DNA of 64,000 nt from Paenibacillus sp. FSL R5-0912 (lineage in GTDB: Bacteria; Bacillota; Bacilli; Paenibacillales; Paenibacillaceae), in the NCBI RefSeq assembly GCF_000758605.1, contig NZ_CP009282.1, positions 2,790,001-2,854,000 of the forward strand. The letters are read 5' to 3'. Numbering within the stretch: position 1 is the stretch's first letter; each line of letters begins with the position of its first letter. Both the position numbers and the translations under genes were made by a program. This document shows positions 32,834-41,890 of this stretch, piece by piece. Under the pieces are notes generated by a model that made no database searches, was not told the DNA's origin, and worked only from the letters and a program-made list of their open reading frames with translations.

Positions 32834-34777
32834 ATGAATATTATGACCGTGGAACACCTCTCCAAAAGCTACGGGGAGAAAACGTTATTCCGTGATGCAT
32901 CCTTTGGCATGGATGACAGGGACAAGATTGGCGTCATTGGTGTCAACGGAACGGGGAAATCAACCTTTCTGAAGATTATCGCCGGGCTGGATACACCAGA
33001 CGCCGGGCAGATTGCCATCGGCAATGATGTACGTGTACAATATCTGGCGCAGAATCCGCCGTATGAGCCTGGCAATACCGTGCTGCAGCAGGTTTTTGCC
33101 GGAGATGATCCAGAGCTGGCTACGATGCGGGAGTACATGGAGATTATGTCTCTGCTGGAGCAGAATCCGGGTGATTCCGGGCTGGAAGCCAGACTCGTCA
33201 AAATCGGGCAGGCCATTGATGCCGCCGGCTCCTGGCAGCTTGAGAGCGAAGCCAAGATTGTCCTGACCAAGCTTGGAATCACACAATTTGATGCCCGGAT
33301 GGAGAACCTCTCCGGCGGTCAACGCAAACGTGTAGCGCTTGCAGCGGCGCTGATTACGCCTTCTGAGCTGTTGATTCTGGATGAGCCTACCAACCATATC
33401 GATACGGATTCCGTAGCCTGGCTGGAGCAATATTTGCAGAAACGGCGTGGCGCCCTGCTGATGGTTACGCATGACCGTTATTTTCTGGAGCGCGTAGCCA
33501 GCGTAATGCTGGAGCTAGACGAAGGAAGCCTGTACCGCTATGAAGCGAATTATTCCCGCTTCTTAGAGCTGAAGGCTGACCGCGAAGAGCGCGAAGCCTC
33601 GGTGGAGCAGAAGCGCAAGAATCTGCTGCGCACCGAGCTGGCGTGGATCCGCCGGGGTGCCAAAGCACGATCCACGAAGCAGAAGGCGCGTATCGACCGC
33701 TTCGAGAAGCTGAAGGAGAGTACAGGCGGGACTTCATCAGCCTCGATGGATATTTCTGTGGCTTCCACCAGACTGGGCCGCAAAATCATCGAGATCCAGG
33801 ATCTCACGAAATCCATGGACGGCCGGACCTTGATTAAGGACCTGACTTATATCGCGGTGCCGCAGGACCGGGTAGGCATTGTCGGCAAGAACGGCAGCGG
33901 GAAGTCGACCCTGCTCAACCTGATCGCCGGAAAGCTCACGCCGGACAGCGGCGAGGTTCAGCTGGGGACAACCGTGAAGCTCGGTTATTTCACTCAGGAG
34001 CACCAGGATATGGATCTCAGCATGCGCGCGATTGAATATGTGAAGGAAGAGGCGGAAATCATCAAGACAGCCGACGGCAGTGTCATCACCGCCGGCCAGA
34101 TGCTGGAACGGTTCCTGTTCCCGCCGGCGATGCAGTGGACCCCGATCTCCAAGCTCTCCGGGGGTGAGAAGAGACGCCTCTACCTGCTGCGCGTGCTTAT
34201 GGGAGCGCCGAATGTTCTGCTGCTGGATGAGCCGACGAATGACCTGGATATCGGAACGCTGGCCGTGCTGGAGGACTATCTGGATGAATTCCCCGGTGTA
34301 GTCTTTACCGTATCGCATGACCGGTACTTCCTGGACCGTACGGTGGATAAGCTGATTGCGTTTGAGGACGGATCGATCCGGCTGCATGTTGGTGACTATA
34401 GTGAATATGAAGAATGGCTGGCAAAAAACGTACCTACCGGCAGTGGTGGCTCCGGCAAGTCTGAAGGCGCTGGAGGCCGCAGTGCTACTGCCGCTGTAGA
34501 GCAGAGCGGGAATGCGCCAGCAGCCGCGCCGTCACGCGAGAAGCTGAAATTCACCTTCAAGGAGCAGAAGGAATACGAGGGCATCGACGAGGCCATCGAA
34601 CAGGCCGAGCAGCATCTCGTAGATATCTCCGCACAGATGGAGGCGGCCTTTGCTGACTCCGGTAAGCTCCAGGAGCTGGTGGATAAGCAGCGGCAGGCCG
34701 AAGCGGAGCTGGAGCGCCTGATGGAGCGCTGGACGTATCTGAATGAGCTGGCAGAGAAGATCGCGGGTAAGGCGTGA
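32834..34777 (+). CDS. ABC-F family ATPase (Uup/YfmR type)
   Basis: Two ABC domains lie in one chain without membrane spans. The first has GVIGVNGTGKSTFLKI, LSGGQRKRVALA and LLILDEPTNHID; the second has GIVGKNGSGKSTLLNL, LSGGEKRRLYLL and LLLDEPTNDLD. A charged linker (RRGAKARSTKQKARIDRFEK) joins them: the P-site tRNA interaction motif region of ABC-F proteins. The C-terminus (residues about 555-647) is a coiled coil, as in Uup. Both domains look catalytically complete. These proteins act on the ribosome rather than in transport. Whether it confers antibiotic resistance cannot be told. Confidence 0.92.
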   Translation: MNIMTVEHLSKSYGEKTLFRDASFGMDDRDKIGVIGVNGTGKSTFLKIIAGLDTPDAGQIAIGNDVRVQYLAQNPPYEPGNTVLQQVFAGDDPELATMREYMEIMSLLEQNPGDSGLEARLVKIGQAIDAAGSWQLESEAKIVLTKLGITQFDARMENLSGGQRKRVALAAALITPSELLILDEPTNHIDTDSVAWLEQYLQKRRGALLMVTHDRYFLERVASVMLELDEGSLYRYEANYSRFLELKADREEREASVEQKRKNLLRTELAWIRRGAKARSTKQKARIDRFEKLKESTGGTSSASMDISVASTRLGRKIIEIQDLTKSMDGRTLIKDLTYIAVPQDRVGIVGKNGSGKSTLLNLIAGKLTPDSGEVQLGTTVKLGYFTQEHQDMDLSMRAIEYVKEEAEIIKTADGSVITAGQMLERFLFPPAMQWTPISKLSGGEKRRLYLLRVLMGAPNVLLLDEPTNDLDIGTLAVLEDYLDEFPGVVFTVSHDRYFLDRTVDKLIAFEDGSIRLHVGDYSEYEEWLAKNVPTGSGGSGKSEGAGGRSATAAVEQSGNAPAAAPSREKLKFTFKEQKEYEGIDEAIEQAEQHLVDISAQMEAAFADSGKLQELVDKQRQAEAELERLMERWTYLNELAEKIAGKA

Positions 34778-35239
34778 GGTTTGCGGCGCTGCGGGGCGGG
34801 GTTAAGGATGTGACAAACTCTCTCCGCTGCTCCCCATTGTTGTGATATAAAATCCTGCCCCAAAAACAACATTTCCCTTATTTTATCGGCCCAAATCCGC
34901 GATTGTTGTATAAAGGCAGGATTTAACCTTTTTCAAACGGCTTGGCAGGATTATACTTGTATTTTGTACTACAATCCTCCTGAACAGCTGGTTATTTATG
35001 AATCAAAGTTGCAAAAACGTACAACATCTATGTCCGCGCTGCTGCTTCCTAGCTCTAAGAAATTTCAATTCAGCCGGCAACGAATCAAGTGTGGGGAATT
35101 GACGATTGTCGTATCTCCGTCAGTCTCACAGTGACTGGCCGGTATCTTGTAGGGTTGTTGTCTAAAGAGCGGTTATATAGTTATTAATTTTTCCTGTCAG
35201 AATTATATTAGAGTTATTTATATAAGGAGGTCGCTGCCA
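34778..35239. other. Gene-free stretch with nested inverted repeats
   Basis: No coding frame or known RNA family was recognised. AAATCCTGCC (34850-34859) and GGCAGGATTT (34915-34924) form a 10-bp inverted repeat, and inside it AACAAC and GTTGTT form a second pair. Next to it CAGGATT (from 34941) and AATCCTCCTG form another imperfect hairpin. The rest up to 35220 is AT-rich, with a good AAGGAGGT just ahead of the TPR gene. Confidence 0.5.
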
Positions 35240-35725
35240 GTGACAAGTACCCTCGAAGCTGCCATAGCGCTGCGGACCTCCGGGCAAGCAGAGAAAGCGA
35301 GAGTCATGCTGCTTCAGCTGCTGTCAGCGGATGACGGCAATGCCGAGCTGTACTATCAGCTAGCCTGGACGCATGATGTGCTCGGCATGGAACGCGAGGC
35401 CGTGCCCTATTACGAGCAGAGTCTTGCTCTTGGTCTTCCGGATGAGGAGCAGAAGGCAGGCGCAATGCTGGGACTGGGAAGCACGTACCGGACGCTTGGG
35501 GCATACTCACAGTCCCGGGAGCTACTGGAGCAGGGCGTGCTTGAATTTCCGCAGCGTGCGGAGTTCAAAGCCTTCCTGGCCATGACGCTGCATAATCTGG
35601 GTGCGCATGCAGAGGCGATGGAGCTGCTGCTTAAGCTGTTGTCCGAAACCTCTGCCGATGCAGGGATTCACAGTTACAGCAAAGCTATTATGTTCTATGC
35701 AGATAAGCTGGAGCAGGTATGGTGA
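35240..35725 (+). CDS. Tetratricopeptide repeat protein
   Basis: The 161-residue protein consists of about four TPR units. Examples are AELYYQLAWTHDVLGMEREA with VPYYEQSLALGL, AGAMLGLGSTYRTLGAYSQS with RELLEQGVLEFP, and AFLAMTLHNLGAHAEAMELL. No other domain or signal peptide is present, so it is a cytosolic protein-binding scaffold. The start is the GTG at 35240 with AAGGAGGT 8 bases before it. A strong terminator follows. Partners cannot be inferred. Confidence 0.88.
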   Translation: MTSTLEAAIALRTSGQAEKARVMLLQLLSADDGNAELYYQLAWTHDVLGMEREAVPYYEQSLALGLPDEEQKAGAMLGLGSTYRTLGAYSQSRELLEQGVLEFPQRAEFKAFLAMTLHNLGAHAEAMELLLKLLSETSADAGIHSYSKAIMFYADKLEQVW

Positions 35726-35740
35726 TTTAAACGCACAACA

Positions 35741-35781
35741 GGAAACCCGGCACCTGAAGTTCAGAGGCCGGGTTTCCTTTT
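35741..35781 (+). terminator. Terminator after the TPR gene
   Basis: GGAAACCCGGC and GCCGGGTTTCC form an 11-bp perfect stem (35741-35751 and 35767-35777) followed by TTTT. Confidence 0.9.
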
Positions 35782-35839
35782 GCGCTGTGGAAGAAATACA
35801 ACATTAGATTTCCCCGGAATAGCTATGCACCATATAGGA

Positions 35840-36010
35840 CGCACTAAGAAATAACAAAAAGCGAAAGAAGCGGAGAGGGAACTTGGAACTGTGGAGCGAT
35901 AGCGACCGCGCCTGAAAGCTTTCTCCAGGAAAGCAAGCTACGGAAGCATAATCAGCCACCGGATATCTACCGCGAACAGCGGTAATCATCAAGAAATCTG
36001 GGGGGGGGGG
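35840..36010. repeat. Structured intergenic element ending in an 11-G run
   Basis: Several hairpins are packed here: GCTTTC-tccag-GAAAGC, and ACCGC-gaaca-GCGGT; GAGCGATAGCGACC may add a third. No protein frame is supported. An uninterrupted run of 11 G (36000-36010) directly follows. The compact hairpins suggest an interspersed palindromic element or a structured RNA; there is only one copy in this window. Confidence 0.4.
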
Positions 36011-36170
36011 AGCGGCCGGAAGTCCAAAGGTTCACCGCAGTGACGACTAAGCTTCAAATTCAACTCTTAAGTGCGTCTTATATAGTAAATTTATGGTAGG
36101 ATGTTCTTATATATATGTGCTTAAATGTAGAAAGATTGTTTCTTCAATCTTACTGTTTGCGGAGGCGTGC

Positions 36171-36494
36171 ATGATGAACATACGACTGAGAGATATAGGC
36201 TTAAGTGTCATGTTTGTTGCTGCTGTTTTCTTGTTCGGAAGGCCGGAAGCCCCCGATGAAGCCAATGAACACATTGAACACAATGTAGAGGCGCTCCAAT
36301 ACTACAATTATACCTCTGCACCAGTTATAGCTCACCCTATTTCAGCTGATAACAAGCTGTCCCGGAGGCATAAGGAAACTTCAGAACAGGATCTCACTAT
36401 AGCTGTAGTTGATTCCGGCAAAAGCCCCGTGCAGCTCATTCCGGTCTATAAGAACGGGGATATACCGCGAATTGAACTTGTGCCATCCCTGTAA
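36171..36494 (+). CDS. Small membrane-anchored protein of unknown function
   Basis: CGGAGG at 36160-36165 points to the ATG at 36171 (or 36174), giving 107 residues. The N-terminus has one hydrophobic segment (IGLSVMFVAAVFLFG) followed by an acidic, probably extracellular region (PEAPDEANEHIEHNVEA) and a Tyr/His-containing hydrophilic tail. The frame extends further upstream without a ribosome site. No family was recognised; the protein is probably secreted or anchored. Confidence 0.55.
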   Translation: MMNIRLRDIGLSVMFVAAVFLFGRPEAPDEANEHIEHNVEALQYYNYTSAPVIAHPISADNKLSRRHKETSEQDLTIAVVDSGKSPVQLIPVYKNGDIPRIELVPSL

Positions 36495-36552
36495 ATTTTC
36501 AAAAACATTACATTCTACTGTTGGATCGGTTGTAAATACTCAAGCCTGAGAG

Positions 36553-36745
36553 TGAGGCGGACTGACAAGCCGCTTTATCTCCAAAAATACTCTTTGGGAG
36601 GGTGAAGCGGACTGAGATTCCGTTATGTTATTGATTAAGCCCGAAATGAGGCATAATCGGTCATATAAGGGCCTCTGAGTCCGCTTGGACAGCGAATCCG
36701 CTGAATCTGCTCAAATAGCGGATTTTCTGGTCCTCTTCACCCGGA
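36553..36745. repeat. Intergenic inverted-repeat module (GCGGACTGAGATTCCGTTA family), copy B
   Basis: It repeats the motif order of 5885-6105: GGCGGACTGA with GCCGCTT, then GAAGCGGACTGAGATTCCGTTA, then CTGAGTCCGCTTGGACAGCGAATCCGC (two 20-base-or-less pieces: CTGAGTCCGCTTGG and ACAGCGAATCCGC), then AAATAGCGGATTTTCTGGTCC. The spacer sequences between the arms differ strongly while the arms are kept. Confidence 0.7.
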
Positions 36746-36827
36746 AAGTATTATTCCATAGTGAAAAATAGGGATACGTCTCCCGCCGATGCTTTCCATA
36801 GTTCAGCTTATCTTATACAGTTAACAG

Positions 36828-36873
36828 AAAGAGTGCTGTGCCAGTTATGAATAGAACTGGCACAGCACTCTTT
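36828..36873. terminator. Bidirectional terminator
   Basis: A perfect 19-bp inverted repeat has left arm AAAGAGTGCTGTGCCAGTT, an 8-base loop, and right arm AACTGGCACAGCACTCTTT. It lies between the rightward small membrane gene and the leftward NAGPA gene and can serve both. Confidence 0.8.
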
Positions 36874-36969
36874 GGTTATTACGCTATAACATAGCTATAA
36901 GCATTGTGATCGGCATAAGCATCGTGGCGAGCAGGAAGGTCCGTGGCCGGGTAAGGCTCCGGGCCCCGG

Positions 36970-37794
36970 TTATTTCCCGCCCGCCACGGCAATCATCTGC
37001 ACGACCGGCCGCGAATCGCCGGTCAGCACTACCTCGTCTGCGTTCATCTGCGATGAACCGTCTCCGTCGAGGAAGATCCCTTCCCGTCCCTCGCCGGGGA
37101 CGGATCTCTGCACGGCGTTGCGGAACTCCGCTGCCGTGCAGAGCGAATTCGTGACGAGCAGCCACAGCTTGCCGGACTGGTCGTAGACCAGCCCGGAGCG
37201 CAGGCGCCGCTCGCCCTCAAAGGGAAGATGCTCTGCGGCCGCCGCAGCTGCCCACAGCTCTTCATGCTGCAGGTTCATGCTGATCCCGCCCTGCGCCCAG
37301 TAATGCCCGCGGTCACTCACCGCCAGGTCGCCGCCGGAGGCAACGACTTGTACGCTGAACGCTCCCGCGGCTCCATCCCACACCAGGGTTCCCCGCTCGT
37401 ACTTCGCGTTGAACCAGCCGGAGCCGTAGCCCTGCGGTGCGCCGTTCACCGGCACGTCGTTCATGATGGCGATGGACAGCAGGTCATCGCCATAGAAGAA
37501 GCCGCCATTGATTCCATAGGCGGCAATCTGTCGCAGCGGCTGCCCTGCGCGCCGCAGCACCACATCCTCCGGGTTCAGCGACATCATATGCAGCTGAACC
37601 TCGCCTGAACTCTCCGCATAGATGTACCTATGAGGGAGGCCGTCAAAGACCTCTTGCTCTTCATCATCTGTCAGCCTAAGCGCAGCCAGGATGATTACAA
37701 ACACTGTCAGCAACACAGCGGCAGTAACAATCCACCACCTGCGATGCCCCCGCAAACTCTGCAGCCGTCCCCCAAACTCAAATCGCGCCGACAC
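36970..37794 (-). CDS. Phosphodiester glycosidase family (NAGPA) protein
   Basis: An N-terminal span (RRWWIVTAAVLLTVFVIILA) anchors a NAGPA/DUF2233 domain. Hallmarks are YGINGGFFYGDDLLSIAI and the C-terminal GIFLDGDGSSQMNAD. NAGPA enzymes remove N-acetylglucosamine from phosphodiesters; bacterial members act on cell-wall or exopolysaccharide material outside the cell. GGAGGG sits directly before an ATG at 37800, so the GTG at 37794, six bases later, is the better start. The alanine-rich stretch (ELWAAAAAAEHL) is unusual for the family. Confidence 0.83.
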   Translation of the reverse strand: MSARFEFGGRLQSLRGHRRWWIVTAAVLLTVFVIILAALRLTDDEEQEVFDGLPHRYIYAESSGEVQLHMMSLNPEDVVLRRAGQPLRQIAAYGINGGFFYGDDLLSIAIMNDVPVNGAPQGYGSGWFNAKYERGTLVWDGAAGAFSVQVVASGGDLAVSDRGHYWAQGGISMNLQHEELWAAAAAAEHLPFEGERRLRSGLVYDQSGKLWLLVTNSLCTAAEFRNAVQRSVPGEGREGIFLDGDGSSQMNADEVVLTGDSRPVVQMIAVAGGK

Positions 37795-37900
37795 AAGCAT
37801 CCCTCCGCAAACTCCGCAGCATGGCTAATGGCCTTCATAGTCTCTATGATTCATTCCGCACAGCCTAAGCTCACCGTGAACTCGCAGCCATATCTTTAAT

Positions 37901-38944
37901 TCAGTGCGCCCCAACATAAGCGGCAAGCAGCTTAGCTGTATTCAACACGGCCTGCTTGTGTGTGCGCTCCATGGAGTGGGAGGCATGCACGCCCGGACCG
38001 ATCAGCGCGGCCCGGATGTTGTTTCCGCCACGCAGCGCCGCTGAAGCATCGGAGCCATACTGCGGATAGATATCTATCGCAAAAGGAATCGCCAGCCCGT
38101 TAGCGAGCTCAATCAGCTTGCTGGTCATGGCATAGTCATAAGGTCCGGAGGAGTCTTTGGCACAGATGGAGACATCGGTCTCCTTGCAGCTTAGATCGTC
38201 ACCCATAGCGCCCATATCCACAGCGATCATCTCGTTAATCCCGCCCGGAATCCAGGCAGCACCGTGTCCGACCTCTTCGTAATTGGAGATCAATAGGGAC
38301 AGGTTATGGAGCGGCTTCCAGCCTTCGCGCCGGATGCTCTCCAGGAGGCCGAAGATGGCCGCTACGCTGGCTTTGTCGTCGAGATGACGGGACTTAACAT
38401 AACCGCTCGGCGTCAATACCGCACGGGCGTCAAAAGAAATAAAATCACCCACAGCAATGCCCAGCTTCAGCACATCATCTTTGGTCGAGACCACTTCATC
38501 AATACGGATTTCCATGTTCTCTTCCGCACGTTTGAAGTCGCGCGCATCCGCATACACATGCACGGAAGGGTGGCTGGTCAGGATTGTACCGGTATAAGTT
38601 AATTCGCTGCGCGTATGAATCGTGCAGTACTCATTCTCGATACTATTCATGGTGAACCCGCCGACAGAGGTCAGGCGCAGGGTACCGTTTGGTTTAATGG
38701 AGCGGACCATGGCGCCCAGCGTATCTACATGGGCACTGATGCCGATGGTGCGCGAAGGATCAAGTCCGGGAACAGTCAGGATCGCGCCGCCCTTCTCATT
38801 CCAGCTCAGCGGAATATTCAGTGCAGCCGCTTCTTCGGCCACAAGAGTCATCACCTGGGCGGTGAAACCGCTGGGACTGGGGGTGTCGAGCAGTTTTTTG
38901 AGCAGGGTAAGGATATATTCTTCATTAGGCTGAATGTTAAGCAA
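37901..38944 (-). CDS. M42 family metallopeptidase (glutamyl/leucyl aminopeptidase type)
   Basis: The PA-clan-like co-catalytic zinc site is visible: SAHVDTLG (His, Asp), RHLDDKAS (bridging Asp), ISNYEEVGHG (general-base Glu and ligand Glu), VDMGAMG, and HASHSMERTHKQ (last His). The 347-residue length is typical of M42. No signal sequence is present, so it is cytosolic. The start is a TTG at 38944 with AGGAGGAA 6 bases before it. It follows the LapA gene on the same strand. Confidence 0.9.
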   Translation of the reverse strand: MLNIQPNEEYILTLLKKLLDTPSPSGFTAQVMTLVAEEAAALNIPLSWNEKGGAILTVPGLDPSRTIGISAHVDTLGAMVRSIKPNGTLRLTSVGGFTMNSIENEYCTIHTRSELTYTGTILTSHPSVHVYADARDFKRAEENMEIRIDEVVSTKDDVLKLGIAVGDFISFDARAVLTPSGYVKSRHLDDKASVAAIFGLLESIRREGWKPLHNLSLLISNYEEVGHGAAWIPGGINEMIAVDMGAMGDDLSCKETDVSICAKDSSGPYDYAMTSKLIELANGLAIPFAIDIYPQYGSDASAALRGGNNIRAALIGPGVHASHSMERTHKQAVLNTAKLLAAYVGAH

Positions 38945-38971
38945 GGGGTGTTCCTCCTATTCGGTGTATGG

Positions 38972-39292
38972 TTATACTTGGGCTGATCCTTCTGAAGAGA
39001 GGACATCATTAGGGACAGACATTGAATCCATGGCATTACCTGCATCACGGAGCTTGGTCAGCTCTGCGTTCAAGCTTTTAATCTGCTTCTGCAGCTTATA
39101 TTGGCGGAAAATGCCGTAAGAACCGACAACAACGCCACCGATCAGCGCACAGCCGAGAATGACAAGAATGAGCGGGATGCTGACAAAGTCGAACCCGAAA
39201 TTAACGGGAACCGTATCCACATTCATTACTGCGAATACTGCAGTCAGCAGAGCGAAAAATAAACCTAATATAAGTGACCATTGAAATTTCAT
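38972..39292 (-). CDS. LapA-domain membrane protein
   Basis: Two hydrophobic spans (LILGLFFALLTAVFAVMNV and IPLILVILGCALIGGVVVG) are followed by a cytosolic coiled coil (QYKLQKQIKSLNAELTKLRD) and a short acidic tail, which is the LapA/DUF1049 layout. A perfect GGAGGT lies 8 bases before the ATG. The function in Firmicutes is unknown; LapA of Proteobacteria helps LPS assembly, which does not apply here. Confidence 0.83.
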   Translation of the reverse strand: MKFQWSLILGLFFALLTAVFAVMNVDTVPVNFGFDFVSIPLILVILGCALIGGVVVGSYGIFRQYKLQKQIKSLNAELTKLRDAGNAMDSMSVPNDVLSSEGSAQV

Positions 39293-39326
39293 ATAGCTAC
39301 CTCCTCAGAATGGTATGACAATACAA

Positions 39327-39356
39327 ATCCCCTGCCCGCAAGGGCAAGGGATTACT
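39327..39356 (-). terminator. Terminator of pepF
   Basis: AATCCCCTGCCC and GGGCAAGGGATT form a stem with a GCAA loop and one bulge. On the minus strand it is followed by a TTTGTATTG stretch, 20 bases past the pepF stop. Confidence 0.6.
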
Positions 39357-39376
39357 GTAATACTAAGCTTTCTGTC

Positions 39377-41296
39377 TTACTTGGTCAACTGCTCCATCTG
39401 TTCGATTACGCTCTCGAATACGCTCATTGCTTCACGGATCGGTTCAGGAGAGGACATGTCAACGCCGGCCTTGGTCAAGATATTGATCGAATAATCACTG
39501 CCGCCGCTCTTCAGGAAGCCGAGGTAACGGTCCACCGCCGGTTTGCCTTCCTCCAGAATCTGTTTGGCGAAGCTGGTCGCCGCCGAGAAGCCCGTAGCAT
39601 ACTTATAGACATAGAAGCTGTTGTAGAAATGCGGAATCCGTGCCCATTCCATCTCGATATCCTTATCCACGACCATATCCTTACCGTAATACTTCACATT
39701 CAGGTCGTAATAGATAGCAGAGAGGTCCTGAGGAGTAAGCGATTCGCCTTCTTCAGCACGCTGGTGAATGATCTTCTCGAATTCTGCGAACATCGTTTGC
39801 CGGAACACGGTAGTGCGGAACTGGTCGGCATAATAGGTGAGCAGGTACATCTTTTCCTTAGGATCGGTCGACTTGTTGAGCAGATAATCCATCAGCAGGG
39901 CTTCATTGGTGGTCGAAGCTACCTCTGCCAGGAAAATGGTGTACTGGGCATCCCGGTATTTCAGCGTCGTGTCTGAATAGTAGGAATGCAGTGCATGGCC
40001 CATTTCATGCGCCAGTGTGAACATGCTGTTGAGGTTGTCATTATGATTCAGCAGCACGTAAGGGTGGGTGCCGTAAGCTCCCCAGCTGTATGCGCCGGTG
40101 CGTTTGTTCTCATTCTCATAAACGTCAATCCAGCTTTTGTCGTAGCCTTCCTGCAGCACGCTTAGGTAGTCCTCGCCGAGCGGCTTAAGCCCTTCCTTAG
40201 TGATCTTCTTGGCTTCCTCAAAAGTAATATTCAGCTTGTATTCATCTACGAGCGGAGCGAACAAATCGTACATATGTAACTCATCTACTCCAAGCAGCTT
40301 CTGGCGCAGCTTCATATAACGGTGCATAAGCGGCAGGCTTTCATGGATGGTGTCGATCAGATTAGTGTAGACTTCCTTCGGAATATTGTCACCGTAGAGG
40401 GACATTTCCAGCACGGAAGGGTATTTGCGCACACGCGAGTAAAATACATTCTTGTTCACATTCGCACTAAGCGTAGCCGCGATGGTGTTCTTTTGCTTGC
40501 CGTAGGTCTCATAGACCGCTTTGAAGGCATTCTTGCGCACTTCACGGTCCGGGCTTTCCAGGAACTGAATATAGCTGCCATGGGTGAGCTCCACTTCCTG
40601 GCCATCTTCATTCTTGACCTTCGGGAATTTCAGATCCGCATTGTTCAGCATACCGAACACTGTCTGCGGAGCCTGGGCTAGAGTGCCCACCTGAGCGAGC
40701 AATGCTTCTTCCGCTTTGGAGAGGACATGCGCTTTCTCACGTTTCATTTCCGTTAAGGTGAAGGTATAGTCAGAGAGAGAAGGATCGGCAATGAACTGGT
40801 CCAGGGTTTCGTTTGGCAGGGCCAGAATTTCCGGTGTGACAAAAGAAAGAGCTTCCCCGGCTTCAACGCCCAGCTTCTTGGCCTTTGAGGAGAGCGCCTG
40901 ATACTTTGGAGCCGCCGTATCTTCATCCTGGCGCATGTGCGCATAGACATAGAGGCGTTCGGTAAGCAGGGACAGCTTGTCGTCCAGCTCGAAGCATTTC
41001 TTAAGGGCCTGAGGAGAATCAAGCTTGCCCTGGAAGTCAGAGGCGCTTTTGATTAGCTCCTTCACTTCCTTGTATTCGGCATCCCATTGTTCCTCTGAAG
41101 CAAACATATCTTCAAGCTTCCAGCGGTTCTCGGCGGGCACTTCACTTCTTTTGGGTAATTGTTCCATAGATATAATCCTCCTCGGTTGATGGGATGCAGC
41201 AGACATAGTCTCGGCTTGCGGCACTGCTGCGGACACATTCCCCGGCAGCAGGCTGAGAACAAGCAGCAGCGGGAGGGATTTGGAAGTAAACGACAT
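39377..41296 (-). CDS. pepF: Oligoendopeptidase F with two alternative starts
   Basis: M3-family zinc endopeptidase of oligopeptides. The zinc motif HEMGHALHS, EVASTTNEALLMDYLL (third ligand) and the helical N-domain (WKLEDMFASEEQWDAEY) are clear. Two in-frame starts each have a strong ribosome site. ATG 41296 (AGGAGG upstream) adds 43 residues with a plausible signal peptide (LPLLLVLSLLPGNVSA). ATG 41167 (GAGGAGG upstream) gives the usual 596-residue cytosolic form beginning MEQLPKRSEVPAENRWK. Both may be used. A terminator follows. Confidence 0.93.
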   Translation of the reverse strand: MSFTSKSLPLLLVLSLLPGNVSAAVPQAETMSAASHQPRRIISMEQLPKRSEVPAENRWKLEDMFASEEQWDAEYKEVKELIKSASDFQGKLDSPQALKKCFELDDKLSLLTERLYVYAHMRQDEDTAAPKYQALSSKAKKLGVEAGEALSFVTPEILALPNETLDQFIADPSLSDYTFTLTEMKREKAHVLSKAEEALLAQVGTLAQAPQTVFGMLNNADLKFPKVKNEDGQEVELTHGSYIQFLESPDREVRKNAFKAVYETYGKQKNTIAATLSANVNKNVFYSRVRKYPSVLEMSLYGDNIPKEVYTNLIDTIHESLPLMHRYMKLRQKLLGVDELHMYDLFAPLVDEYKLNITFEEAKKITKEGLKPLGEDYLSVLQEGYDKSWIDVYENENKRTGAYSWGAYGTHPYVLLNHNDNLNSMFTLAHEMGHALHSYYSDTTLKYRDAQYTIFLAEVASTTNEALLMDYLLNKSTDPKEKMYLLTYYADQFRTTVFRQTMFAEFEKIIHQRAEEGESLTPQDLSAIYYDLNVKYYGKDMVVDKDIEMEWARIPHFYNSFYVYKYATGFSAATSFAKQILEEGKPAVDRYLGFLKSGGSDYSINILTKAGVDMSSPEPIREAMSVFESVIEQMEQLTK

Positions 41297-41381
41297 GACA
41301 GCAGCCTCCTGAATCTTAAAGTAGGCTTAGTATGTCCTGCCAAATCCTGATTATTAATTCTTATAGTTACTTACGGTGAAA

Positions 41382-41552
41382 TTATGCGAGCATGCTGTAA
41401 ATAATGAAGACAAAAGCGAGTGCAATCATGATGACTGCAGTTAAGGCCATGCCGCGTTTCAAACGCGGCGGCATCTTGTCCTTGCTCATAATGAGCACGG
41501 CACCCAGACACAGAACGACAATTACATAGATTACAAGGCTCTCATTGTTCAT
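41382..41552 (-). CDS. Small two-span membrane protein (56 aa)
   Basis: A frame of 56 codons encodes two hydrophobic spans (LVIYVIVVLCLGAVLI and MALTAVIMIALAFVFIIYSM) separated by a basic loop (SKDKMPPRLKRG), which predicts a hairpin with both ends outside. It begins 6 bases after the stop of the 77-residue gene, so translation is probably coupled; its own ribosome site is weak. No family was recognised. Confidence 0.6.
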   Translation of the reverse strand: MNNESLVIYVIVVLCLGAVLIMSKDKMPPRLKRGMALTAVIMIALAFVFIIYSMLA

Positions 41553-41558
41553 TCGCGC

Positions 41559-41792
41559 TTATACCTGTTTGAAGGCAGCGATGATATTCTTGTACTCTTC
41601 TTCATTGTCTTTGTAGGACTCTTTGTTGAAGCGGTTGTTGACCCACTGCATCATGGCCGGACGGCTCATGAAGGTATGTGTTTCTTCTCCCCATTGATCG
41701 GAAATTTCACGGAGGATAATATAACGTCCCTGAACTTCCACTGTCATCATATTCCATTTGTCTGTTTTGTATATTTCATGTTTTTTGATCAT
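41559..41792 (-). CDS. Conserved hypothetical cytosolic protein (77 aa)
   Basis: The best start is the ATG at 41792, since AGGGTGG (41801-41807) lies 8 bases before it. The protein begins MIKKHEIYKTDKWNMMTVEV and contains a beta-rich half (GRYIILREISDQWGEETHTF) and a charged helix (NRFNKESYKDNEEEYKNIIA). No signal peptide, no known motif. It is divergent from the cold shock gene and co-oriented with the small membrane protein. Confidence 0.65.
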   Translation of the reverse strand: MIKKHEIYKTDKWNMMTVEVQGRYIILREISDQWGEETHTFMSRPAMMQWVNNRFNKESYKDNEEEYKNIIAAFKQV

Positions 41793-41890
41793 TATCATTA
41801 CCACCCTGGCGATTTTTGGCTTTTGGCTCAATGATAACGCACCGGAGAAGGGAAAAGCAAATTAAATCACGAATACAGGGAAAAGATGGA

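Noticed and set aside
37630..37899. 89-codon rightward frame opposite the NAGPA gene
   Set aside because: It is the shadow of a well-supported gene on the other strand, and the product is low in typical protein character.
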